DNA from: Campylorhamphus procurvoides
Taxonomy: Eukaryota; Chordata; Aves; Passeriformes; Dendrocolaptidae
Reading direction: 5' to 3'
Length of the DNA stretch: 64,000 nt
NCBI GenBank assembly: GCA_013396655.1
Contig: WBMV01002763.1
Coordinates: forward strand, 642,021 to 706,020
The notes under the pieces were generated by a model that saw only the letters and a program-made list of their open reading frames with translations, had not been told where the DNA came from and ran no database searches. The position numbers and the translations under genes were made by a program. Shown piece by piece: positions 12,501 to 23,692 of this stretch. Position 1 is the first letter of the stretch. Every line of letters starts with the position of its first letter.

Positions 12501-13252
12501 AAAATTATTTTCTCCATGGCAGCATTTAAAAAGGAAAGAAAAGAAGTTAATTCAGTATGTGCTTCAATGTGGTAAATTTTAGGCAGAAATGCTGCTTTCC
12601 CCCAACAGTTTTATGAGTTGCAGGTGGAAGTTCTATGACCTCTGTGATTCAGCAATATCTGGAGATAACACAACCCATCCAAAGTGCAAGAATTATCCCA
12701 ATCTTCCCTTTCTGCTGCCAGTACAATACTGAGTTAGCAATTCCCGAAGCCTCCCTCCAGCATTTCTCTGTTGGATTCACATAACGTGTCAAAGAAATGA
12801 TTTTTCTCTTTGATTACCGCAGTAAAATAAAAAGCACTGTAAAAGCAATATCTCAAAAACTTACACTGCAGTTACATGGAAAATCCAGCTCCCTTTTATA
12901 AAAAAAACCCCATAATAACAAGGGAGTCACAGTCGTTACTCCTTGTTACAGCACTTTAGTATAACAATGGCATTTGGAGACCCTTAAGGCATGAAAACCA
13001 GGAAAAGCAAGTCAGAATCAACTTCACAGGCCAATAGACTAAGATATATCAACTCCACCTTCAGTGCATTTGGACTCTGCAGAAGTTCCCTGTGCTGGCT
13101 GAGGAGCAAAGGCTGCAGAAAACCAATATTTTCTGTCCTGTTGGCTTTTTCTGCCTCTTTCCAGCTGGCAGTGACACTTGGTAGTTAGAGGAGGAAATGG
13201 AGTTCTGGCTCTAGAGGTCTAAAATGTCATTATTGCCTTAAGTGATCATACA

Positions 13253-13328
13253 TAAATATATGTATTTATATATATAAAATAAATAAAATGGACAAATAAT
13301 CACAATTATTGACATATATATATATATG
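13253..13328. repeat. TA/TAAA-rich simple repeat region
   Basis: Blocks of (TA)n and (AAAT)n-like sequence end in an uninterrupted 'atatatatatatat' near 13,314-13,328. Likely length-variable between individuals. Confidence 0.75.
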
Positions 13329-16300
13329 CATACACACAGACCGCTTCAAGATACAGGTGCTTCAATTTTGCTAAATCAATTTAGAATTAGGCAACTAAAC
13401 ACCTTCCAGAAGCTTGCAGATCCCTTTCAAGTTCTGGTGCTTGTTTTCCCCCTTCTTTTAGATTTCTAAGACAACAGGAAACATCTGTGTTTATTAGTGC
13501 TCTATTTTCAGCACTGCCAATTATGGGCTGTTCTAATTAGAGTCAATGAGAGGTGTGGGTTTTTACTTCCCCTGTTAAAACATTATCAAGTGAAACAGAG
13601 CATTTTATTCCAGCCTTCTTCCTTGATTCAGCACATCACAGGTGTGGGGTGCTGAAGATGTGAACATGCTTTTTGAAGCCCTGAGAAGATGGGGGAGCCG
13701 ATCTGGTGCATTGAGAGCTACAGCCCTTTGATTACAGGACTGAGTGAAGGTGGAACAAGCACACGCTGACCCAGGGAGCACAGTGACCCCACAAACAGTG
13801 CAGCTTCAGCTATTCAAGACTGGAACTAAGAGAAAAAAGTTCTTAAAGAACTCAAGGTAACCTCAGCCCAACAACTTTGTGATTAGCACAACCTGTTCAA
13901 TACAGCAGGACTTTTGAGGTCAAGATCAGCATTTACTATTTCCCTTCCCACCCACTCTACCATCCTGGCTTCTGGACCTGGCTGGCTCCACACCACACTG
14001 AATTGGCAATTTTTTTCTCTTTGCATTAAAGAACAAATTCAAAAAGCAGCCATGTATAAAACAGCAGGGAGGGGCTTTGAATCAGCTGGGGATTTCTGAG
14101 GTTGGAAATGCTCGTTTGTAGCCAAGGGACTCTAATGGGTCTTACCAAGCAGCAGAGTCTTCATACCTGCTTTCCTGCCCAGCAAACAGGACTGCAGTTA
14201 CACCTTTGTCTGGGGAAGGATAATCAAGAGACTGGGATTAGAAAACAAAGTTTGTTACCAGTCAAAGATTAGCCCATGTTGTAGCCCAGACATTTCCCTG
14301 CAAGCAATATAGTCAGCAGAGCATAAAACTACCTTTTGCTGCTCAAGGTGCATTCAGATACTGTGGCAATAGCAGAAAAAACCCACCAATTTTAACTAGA
14401 CAGCAAAATAACTTGGATTTCTTATTTGACTGGGATATTAATTTACCCACAACTTGCCAGAAATTCAGTAGGAAAACAGATTTCTGTGTAGAGCTGTTCG
14501 TTCCATCGAAGCCAAATGGATTGACTTGTGCCAAAAGAATTGGGAAGGCAATTCCAATTCATACACCAGGTCCATACTTTGGAGATTGATGATTAACTTG
14601 AGAAAATACAGGATGCTGGTTTTGAAACAGCAGTGAAGTTGTATACGGAGGAAGATCAGACTGGTGTTATACCCTACAAAAGGCCATAAATGTAAGTCAA
14701 GGGTCATATATGCTGTTGACATTTGTCATAGAGTATCAGCAGAAGAGAGAAAGTAATAAAATGCCATTCAGCATATGAGAGAATTGATTCTGTATGGCTT
14801 CGGGTTGGTTTCTAATTAATTATTCAGAAAAAAAAAAACAACAAACCAACAACTGCTGGTCCCCACTGGAAATATAGAACAAAGTTATTTAATGAGCCAC
14901 CATAAAACACAAACAAGTTCATTTGGCTTTATGCAGATAAACTCAAAGAACTTTTTCAAGACTGTAGTTTAAAAACAGGGACTCGCTTCAGAAGTTCTAA
15001 TAACATTACCTCACCGTCCAGCTGTTTACATTGTGCTTGCAGCTTCTTTGAAATGATGCCAAAATAAAGTAAATTTGAATATTATCTGCAGAGAAGTTCT
15101 CTATGGAATAATCACCAGAATGCTTTTCATTATAACACAATTATATCATCAGCGTCTAATGATCAGAATGCAGAGCAGCTGATTATTTTCATAATGCAAT
15201 TACTTCATTACATTTTAGAAAACTCAGCTGCATGCAAACAGTTCTCTCCAAATACCTCATTTGTCTGAGGAATCATATGATGGGAACTCCTCTGTCTTGG
15301 TCCTTTCTAAACACTCACCTGTTTTCACTGCTAAGTTGGTCACGACAATGTAATCCATCAGGAGGAAGGTGGGCTCTTCCTCACAATACACACACTGATC
15401 CTAACAGGTAGATTTGCCACGTGAGGCAAATGCAATTCACAGAGATTTGCCCTTGCCAGGTTTTGTGTGCCCAAACCCCACAGCATGCATATAAATCAGG
15501 TATTTGTGCAAAGTTTTATTACCCTCCAAATGCAGGTGGCTGACACGATGCTCCCTTCTATACACACACAAGCACTTGATGTGTCTGGTGGGTGTTTCTT
15601 TATACAGACATCTCCAAATAGCTGATTTTAACCCTCTGGCCCTCGCTGTCAATGTGGATCTCTAAGGCTTTGGGTAATAACTCCTGTCTTTCATGTGTAT
15701 TTAAAAATAGCTGTAATCCTGGTGGAATGAACCTCATAAGAAAAATATAAAAGGCCGCAGCATTTCATTGTTCAGCAAAATCATTTATACAGAGATGCTG
15801 GAATAAAAATAATTACCACTTCTAGGGGCTTTCAGCTGAAGATCTGAAACCTTATTTGTAAGAAATGAGTTAATTTTACATTTAATCTATTCTTTTTGAA
15901 AAACTCACTGACTTAGAGAAGACACGTGAGGGCCAATATGCTGTTTCAGTATTGAGGCTCCAGACTCCTAATCCCTCTCCCAGGTAGATAACCATGGTAC
16001 CTTAAAGGATCAGTAACATGCTCAGAAACTTACAAAAAGAAAGGGTTTTAGGGAAACCTACTGAAGCCTAGACATAAGAAGAATGATACTTACTTGAAAG
16101 GGAATCTGAATTAAATGCTCATATGAGAAACAGACTTAGGAGACTTTAAAAGGAAAATTATTGTAACAATTATAATGGTAATAACAATGCTATTAGAGAT
16201 AAGATTCCTATTGTAAAGACCTGTGTCATTTTGGGAGAATAATTTATTCATTTTCATTTTCTTAGATTATGCAGATGATCAGCTTTACTCCAAAGAGTTT

Positions 16301-16626
16301 CTCTGCAATTTGGAAGGGGAGGAAATTCGTAAAATTGCAGCTACTTATGCTTAAAATCTAATTACAGCTATAGAATCCCCTCTGCCTAACATTTTATTTC
16401 ATACTGGTCCAAGTCACATATTCCACAGCTGTGTTTCTCTGTGGCTTTTAGCACCTCTGCATTTTAATTTCGTTAGGTAAGTGATGAACATCAAGTCTAG
16501 GCTCAATTTTTAAACAGAACTTTTCACTGAGTGTGTTTTTACCAGTTCCTATTTAAAAAAGATAAAAAACCCAACCAAACAAAAAAAGACAAATCAAAAC
16601 AAAACAGTGATAAATATAGAAACAGA

Positions 16627-17210
16627 GAATCACAGAATGGTTTGGGATGAAAGAGACCTTAAAGACCTTCTGGTTCCAATCCCCTGCTATGGGCAGGGAC
16701 ACTTTCACCACCCCAGGTTGCTCCAACCTGACCATGGAACCTTCCAGGGATCCAGGGGCAGCCACAGCTTCTCTGCCCAACCTGTGCCAGGGCCTGCCCC
16801 CCCTCCCAGCCACCAATTCCTTCCCAATCTCCCAGCCAGCCCTGCCCTCTGGCACTGGGAAGCCATTCCCTGTGTCCTGTCCCTCCATGCCTTGTCCCCA
16901 GTCCCTCTCCAGCTCTCCTGGAGCCCCTTTAGGCCCTGCAAGGAGCTCTCAGGTGTCCCTGGAGCCTTCTCTTCTCCAGGTGACCCCCCCAGCTCTCCCA
17001 GCCTGGCTCCAGAGCAGAGGGGCTGCAGCCCTGCAGCATCTCCGGGGCCTCCTCTGGACCCTCTAACAGGTCCATGACTTGGGCTGAGGACCCCAGAGTT
17101 GGGATTACCCCAGCCAAGGTGCAGCCCCTGCACTTGGACATGTTGAACTTCATGAGGTTCTCCTGAGCCCACTTCTCAAGCTTATCCAGGTCCTATCCTT
17201 CTTTGGTGTC
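16627..17210 (-). mobile_element. CR1 LINE, longer copy with internal deletion, antisense
   Basis: The left end is the CR1 3' terminus, 'agaatcacagaatggtttgg'. The copy then runs through the 3' untranslated region ('ggggcagccacagcttctct', 'gaagccattccctgtgtcct') and 'agccttctcttctccaggtg' into 'ggcctcctctggaccctcta'. After 'ctgaggaccccagag' near 17,095 it jumps to 'gggattaccccagccaaggt' and 'catgttgaacttcatgaggt', 'cccacttctcaagcttatcc'. In fuller CR1 copies these belong further upstream, so an internal block (about 250-300 bp by recollection) seems deleted. The open frames of 139-156 codons here are artefacts of the GC-rich repeat. The right boundary is approximate. Confidence 0.92.
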
Positions 17211-20200
17211 AATATCTAGTATGGATTTCCCCTGCATCCAAAAAATCCCCTTCAACACATGACAGATGGTTCTGCCTAGTGGGAACCTCCCACCAGGAAC
17301 ATAAAACCAAATAACCAGCACTTCTTGTCTGCACTGTGGATTCCAATGCAATGCATTAAACTGGTTGAACAGGCTCTTTATGCAGTTCAGTTATGGATTT
17401 GAAGAGTTTCTGCAGAAGGCTTTACCTAAAGCAGATTTATTTGGGGAAAAATGGCAAAAGAGAAGGAAAAACCAGAAAGCCAAACAGAACTCAGAGGCAG
17501 ATTTTGTGTGTGTTGTAGGAGGGTCTACACATCCTTGCTGGGTGGTTTTACTGCATTTTTAGGATGCAGAAAAGCATTTTGGGGACACTTAAGCTAAAGT
17601 CAGGGGTGCTCAAGACTTGACAATCCTTTTGTCCTCAGTGCACCCACTGCTGGGTTTCAGGCATTAATCAGGAGCCTCACATATGGAAAACATCCCACTG
17701 AATCAGTAGGATCTTCCTAATCCTGGAGCCAGGCTGCCTGTGGCCAAGCAGTAGGCAAGATGCTGCCTTTCCCCTCCATGTACTGGCAGGCAGATTTGGT
17801 AAATACAGAAATAAATTCTTCAGGATTCTCCTCCTGGGGATTCTCCTTCTCAACTGCTCTTCTTCCTAGCAGCTCCAGGAGGCTGCTAGTTGAACGCCTT
17901 CCCAATTTCTTCAGCACTTTAAACCAAGCCTTTTTCAGTTAGTCATTTTTACACTGTTTTTTAAACACATTGTCACCAAAAGATTGGCTGGGTTTGTAAT
18001 GAAAACCCCCACATTTGTGGCAAATAAATCGTTTAGTCAATCATTGTCAAAAACACTAAATAAAAATACTTAGTTATGAATACTTTAAAGGACAGAAACT
18101 TTAAGGGAGCAAAAAAGTCTTTTTGGATCTTCCCAACGTAGCATAGGAAACAATTCAATGTAATGTGTTATTTTGGAATTACAATTTGTGTAATCTTCAT
18201 ATCCTACGTGGGAGGTCAAAACACATTAATAAAAAATGCATTTGTACCCTTCATTAGGTGGTGTTGTTTAATGTGCATGTCACACTGGTGGTGTGCAAGG
18301 GGAATATCACCCTGGGCTCACCTCTCTTTTCACTCAACTGGACTTTTGCCACAGGTTTCAAAGAGAACATGCTATCTCCTAATTAGAGAAAGCCCAGCAA
18401 AACCAGAAAAATAGGTCATGATGTTCAAAACAACTGTGATTCGATGCTTCTGGCCAGTTATTTTTGTGTACTGTGATTAATTTAAGTTAATTTAATTTAG
18501 CTTGTTTTAATAATTGTGTAACTTTTATCTGGATGCCCATGCCAGATGGCTCCACCAGCCTGCAAACAGGAAGATGCTGTAATTGTGGCAGCCTAATAAC
18601 ATTTATTTTCTCCAAGGCTGACTGCGTGTGACACTCATCAGAGCTCTGCAATATTGGGCTTTGCAGTAAATTGCTTCAGTGCACTTCACCTTTAGCCACA
18701 CAGTCTTTTTCCTCTCCAGAATTATATGAGAAAATCCGGGGTTTTCAATCCACTTTCCCCTCTTGTGCTTCTTTAGAGAACTCCACCAAGTCTCCCAGTT
18801 GTGGCTTCTGCCTCTGTGCTGCTGGAAGTCACTGGGTTAAACTGGTGTCAGACTCAGTTCCTGGACAGGTCATTGCCTGGGTGAGTTCTGTGCTTCAGTA
18901 ATTATCTAGTTACAACTAATATACCTTGTTAATCCCTTGATCCAAAATTGTGGAAATATTCTACCTCTGTTACAAAAAAATCTTCATTTTTGAAGCTGGA
19001 AAATGAGTAACTTTCTGCTTCCAATGAAGCAGCACTTCCTTTGTTGTTTTCTCTTCTGTTTATTTAATTTCCGTTTGCTCCCAGTGAGGAAGCCAAAGCA
19101 ATTTTTAACCTCAGATTTAACATTAGCAGCTTCCAGTGTTCCTCCTCTCTGCAAGTCCCACTTGCCCACGTGCACCCCAAAATTCTTGCATCATTTTTCA
19201 CAGGCTGAGCAGTGATGCAAGTAAGGTGGGGATATTAATGGATTAGCTTGTTTGAAGGGAAACATCTGAATTTTGGAGCGATTTTGGTGCATCCAGGTGA
19301 GTTTTCTTCTCCTGTAGAATCAGATCAGCTGCCCTGGTTGATCCTCTGGGATAGAGGGAGGAAGGTTGGGCATCTCCCAGGTGCCCTCCCCTGCCATACT
19401 TACCTGTTTGTGCAAACTGCTAATGGCTCTGCTCTTCGAGGAGGTCATATATCCATTTTTATTTTCTTTTTTTTGCAGGCAAACCTGCTATCCCTGCCCT
19501 CAGAAAGCAAAACTCCTGACACCTTTAGCTGGAACAGGACCAGGAGCCTGAACAAAATGCTGACTCTATCAAGCCACCTACGAAAATTATAGATTTTCTT
19601 GAAAAATCAACTGCTGCTGCTGGTTTGCTACACTAATGGAGAAAGAGATTGCTTCAAAGACACATCTCTGAGTATGTTGATGCAAAACTTTTTGTTTAAA
19701 TTAAATAAATCCACCGATGTGCATTTCTTTGGGGCATTTGATGTTGTCATGCCAGTGTGTGTTGTGCTACCAGAGATCCAAGGGTTTTTGTCAAACACAC
19801 ATCAGGCAGAACCATCTTTTTTTCCCCTCACTTCTGCACATGGCAATTTTTACTGAAATAATGTGTCATTTTTATGAAGCTTTTTAGGTAATGGGGACAG
19901 TTTTTAGAGCTGGAGTGAACCAGATAGTCTCCTTAGGAGAACAAAAATCAATTGATTTGAGGAGAGATTTCATTAACATGGACCAAACCCTATTTTCACC
20001 GAAATCAGATCAGTCGGAAATTTGCTATGCATGGTCAGGGGCTCACATTCTAATTACAATTAATCAGTTATTCCATGTATTTGGCTGCTCCTTTTCTGTT
20101 CTCAAATAATTTGCAAATCACACTGATTTTCTTGCATGCTTATTTCTTGTTTGGAATCGTTCAATGACTAATTTAAGCAAACACATGACGTGTTCATGCA

Positions 20201-22602
20201 CTATTTATTTAGATTTCAGGGGTTTATTTGCTGATTCTGGGCAAGACATGCTATTCTTCTTCTTTTGAATAGATGTCTGAAATATCAAAGTGGGGATGAT
20301 TCAAAACGAAATGATAATAATTCATTTGGAACACTTGTTTCCTTTATTGATCGAATGAAATGTATTTGGGTTTTCATTTCCCTTCCCTATTATCTATTAA
20401 AAGCCATGGGGAAAAGAAAGATAGGGAAAAATAAAGAAGCCAATAGCCAAAAATACTGGGGTGCCTTTTTCTCTGTTTGAAAAAACCAATGACTGCAAAG
20501 TGCTGGGCAAAGGGAAAAATAAGACTCCTTGAAAAAAAGTAATCAGTGATGTCTCATAGGAGGAAGATGAATAATGAATGAAAATAACAACTGTATAATG
20601 TTGTGTATATAAAAATATGGGTGCAGAACAGCTGTTTGTTGGACAGATACCTGATTATACAGCTTAGCAACAAAAAAAGACACAGACTTGGCTGAATTGA
20701 GCAACCATTCTGAGACTAAATGGATGTTTCTCAATGGTTTTACAGCAGTTAGGCAGGTCTAGGCTCGCTTTCTTGGGAATAAATAAATGAGGATATGACC
20801 CAATGCCCACTCAGGGAAAAATTCCCCTTGATATGAATGGATTTGGGGTCAGGAAAGGAAATAATGAGATGTAAAATGAAAAGAATGAGAAGTGTGGTAA
20901 GGAACTGTCAGGGCAAAGGGTGGTGGCAAGAGCTGAGCTCTTGTCTGTCAGTGCAGAACCCCAATTTTCCAAGCAGAGCCACAAGAGGTGCCCGTGCCAG
21001 GGACTGGCATCCTGAGAACACCTGGCAATGTGTGAAGCAGAGACATTTAGGTTTTCCATTTTAACAGGGTAAATTCTCTCCGCACCTCCAGTTTACTGTA
21101 TGTGGCATCTCGTTTCATGTATCACCCCCATTCTTGGCATTTTCACAGTTTTTAAGTCATTCAGGAAAATTTACAAGTGAACTTCCCAAACATGTTCTAT
21201 CAGATCCCCATTCAGTTTTTCTTTATGGTGTCCCAGGATGATTAATTATCTCCTGTAAGTGCTCTGTGTGTCTCAGACTTCTGTTTTACTGAATTTTTAG
21301 TGTTGCCTCTTTGTTCCTGAAAGTGCACCTGCTTCTAATTATATGCAGATGATATACAATTAGATCTTTAGAGGGATTCAAATGACAATGTTTCCCTGAC
21401 TTTTACTGCTACCTTTCTGATATAAATCTCTGGTTTAGCACAAGTTTTAACAAAGTTAAAATCAGTTAATCATACCCCTCGAAATACCTTGGCTTTGGCA
21501 TTGCAAATGGAAAAAAATCAAGAGCTGGGGCCTCTTCTTTATAAATTGAGCCAGTATCAGGGGAAGATTGCATGAATATTTTAATTTTAAGTGCTTTTAA
21601 ATCACTATGGTATTTTCTTTTGTATAACCCCATTCTCACAGACAACAGTACCAGCAGAATTTTGGAAAACAACTTAGAGATTGATAACAACCTCATTAGA
21701 AACCTAAATTTACAATTTGCAGTCATCTAAAAAGTGATTTTAAACATATAAAATGATGTCTTCGAGCACCACCAAGTCTTTGAATGCAGAATCATTACAA
21801 TCAAATGTTGACTAATGAGCCATAGAAAATATTAAGCCACAGATAAAAATGGTGTTTCCTAAAGAAGTCATAGCATGGATAATTCAAGAAAGAGAAATAA
21901 GTAGAATTCAGAAAATACTTTTTTTTTAAAAAAAACACCTTATTTATTTCTTATTATCATTTTAGCAGACACCTAGGTATTTTCGGAGTGTATAGAACTA
22001 TGACCTAGAGTGTGTAGGTGGAGTGTAGAGAATGCTTGTGTGTACAGGAGCATTTACTCATTCCATACTGTATAACCACTCTACTTCCCGAGCAGAAATG
22101 CACCAATCCTAAAAATACTTCCTAATTCTCTCCTCCTGCCAGGTGTCTTCATCTCCCTGCTGCCAGATCGGCAGGCAGGTTGCCAGAATTCCCTGTTGTG
22201 CCAGGAAGTGCTGCCTTTCCACTCCCCACCTCCAGCTCCACAAGGGGAGATTAATGGGAGCTCCGAGTCAATCTTTGATTTACATTAACCATTTTGGAGT
22301 GACATGATTGAGGATGGCAGCTCAGGCAAAACCGCAGGAAGGTTTTGTTATTTAATAGCCCTGCAGTTTCCTTAGTAACAATAAAAACAAATAGTACTGT
22401 TAAGAGCACATGCAGATGGGCAAAAAGGCATCAATTGCTGGTACAGAACTGCGAATTTAGGGACAAACCTGCTGCACTGGTTTGAGCATCATTTATTTAC
22501 ACCTTTTCTATCAGCTAACACAGGAGGACAATGGTCTTACCTGGCTACTCTGAATGTGAGACAGGTATTCCTCTTCTACATTTGCATCAAACATGAATAT
22601 TC
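17211..22602. other. Repeat-poor non-coding DNA, 5.4 kb
   Basis: No recognised repeat or coding gene. Open frames reach 114 codons (19,248-19,592, plus strand) without a domain. Splice-like motifs cluster at 18.70-19.48 kb and are reported as a finding. The AT-rich stretch at 18,450-18,640 resembles developmental non-coding sequence in base composition only. Confidence 0.55.
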
Positions 22603-22820
22603 AGAGAATAACAGAATGGTTTGTGTTGGAAGGGACCTCAAAGACCATCTTGTTCCACCCCCTGCCATGGGCAGGGACACCTTCCACCAGCCCAGGGTGC
22701 TCCAAGCACCATCCAACCTGGCCCTGGACACTTCCAGGGATCCAGGGGCAGCCACAGCTTCTCTGCCCAACCTGTGCCAGGGCCTGCCCACCCTCCCAGA
22801 GAAGGATTTCTTCCTCTACA
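22603..22820 (-). mobile_element. CR1 LINE fragment, 3' end, antisense
   Basis: From 'agagaataacagaatggttt' through 'ccctgccatgggcagggaca', 'ccaccagcccagggtgctcc', 'ggggcagccacagcttctct' to 'gagaaggatttcttcctcta'. About 218 bp of intact-looking CR1 3' region. It is the only dispersed repeat between 17.2 and 28.3 kb. Several overlapping open frames (71-139 codons) derive from it. Confidence 0.93.
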
Positions 22821-23662
22821 AGACTCTCCAGGATTGATCCAAAAGTTCTGGTTGAGGGTCTTGTCTTCGAGCAGAAGATGTTTGATGAAATCAGGTGCAA
22901 CAGATTCAGAGTTCAGTGGAGCACTGAGAGGTTATTCTGCACTGTGTGTTGCATCATTACTTATGATTTATTCTATTTAGCCAGGAAAGACATGCACAGA
23001 CCTGTACTTTAAGAAGGTCTGGATCAAAAGAAGAAGGAAATGGTTATTTCATTATCTGGTGGCTTCATCATTTCATGCCTGCTGGTAAAAATGCAGCCAG
23101 CCTCTGGGCTGAGTGATTACTAAGTGATACTTTCTACATCTGCCCTTCCATTACACCCTCCATCCATCTTGTCTTATCACAGAGTGTAACTGAAGCTTTG
23201 CAACTATTTATTGTAATTTTTCAGAGGAGTACAGCTGCCCTTGTGTTTGTAGACAACTTCTTTTGGTCCATCCACTTTTAAGCAAAAAGCACCTCCAATC
23301 AGTTTATAACAGTGCAACAGAGGGAGGAATATAATGATATTGATGAAATGGGTATAAGACTACAGAGGCTGCATTTTAATTCAGTCCTGGTGCTGTTTGC
23401 ATCTCATAAAATTCCTCTCAGGGAAATTTTTAAGCTGACCTCTTCAAAGTAAATCACAGCATGATTCACTGTGTGCCACACAGCCAGTTTTCATAATCAC
23501 AGTGTGTGAGAGAAGGGAAAGCTGCAGTGAGGGATGCAGCTCGAGGACAACTGCAAACCATCATCCTGCTGAGGATGAGCAGAGAAATTCAATTAGTGTT
23601 CCACCTTTGATGCAGAACCAGTGAGGATGCATTGCAATTCTTTGGAATAGGAAATGGCATTC

Positions 23663-23692
23663 AGGATTCCAGCACTGAGGATTCCAGCACTC
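23663..23692. repeat. 15-bp tandem duplication
   Basis: 'aggattccagcactg' (23,663-23,677) is followed directly by 'aggattccagcactc' (23,678-23,692), with one mismatch. A partial third copy ('gtccagcactg') follows. Replication slippage is the likely origin. Confidence 0.85.

Larger units (their letters stand above)
11046..16626. other. Repeat-poor non-coding DNA, 5.6 kb
   Basis: AT-rich, with no recognised gene or dispersed repeat. It holds TA-rich simple sequence at 11,949-12,000, 12,468-12,500 and 13,253-13,328. The span 15,040-15,250 is rich in TAAT/ATTA cores and is discussed as a possible conserved non-coding element. Confidence 0.55.

Noticed and set aside
16607..17172. Overlapping open frames of 139-156 codons on both strands, proline- and glycine-rich
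   Set aside because: They lie wholly or mostly inside the antisense CR1 copy; its GC-rich 3' region is open by chance in several frames.
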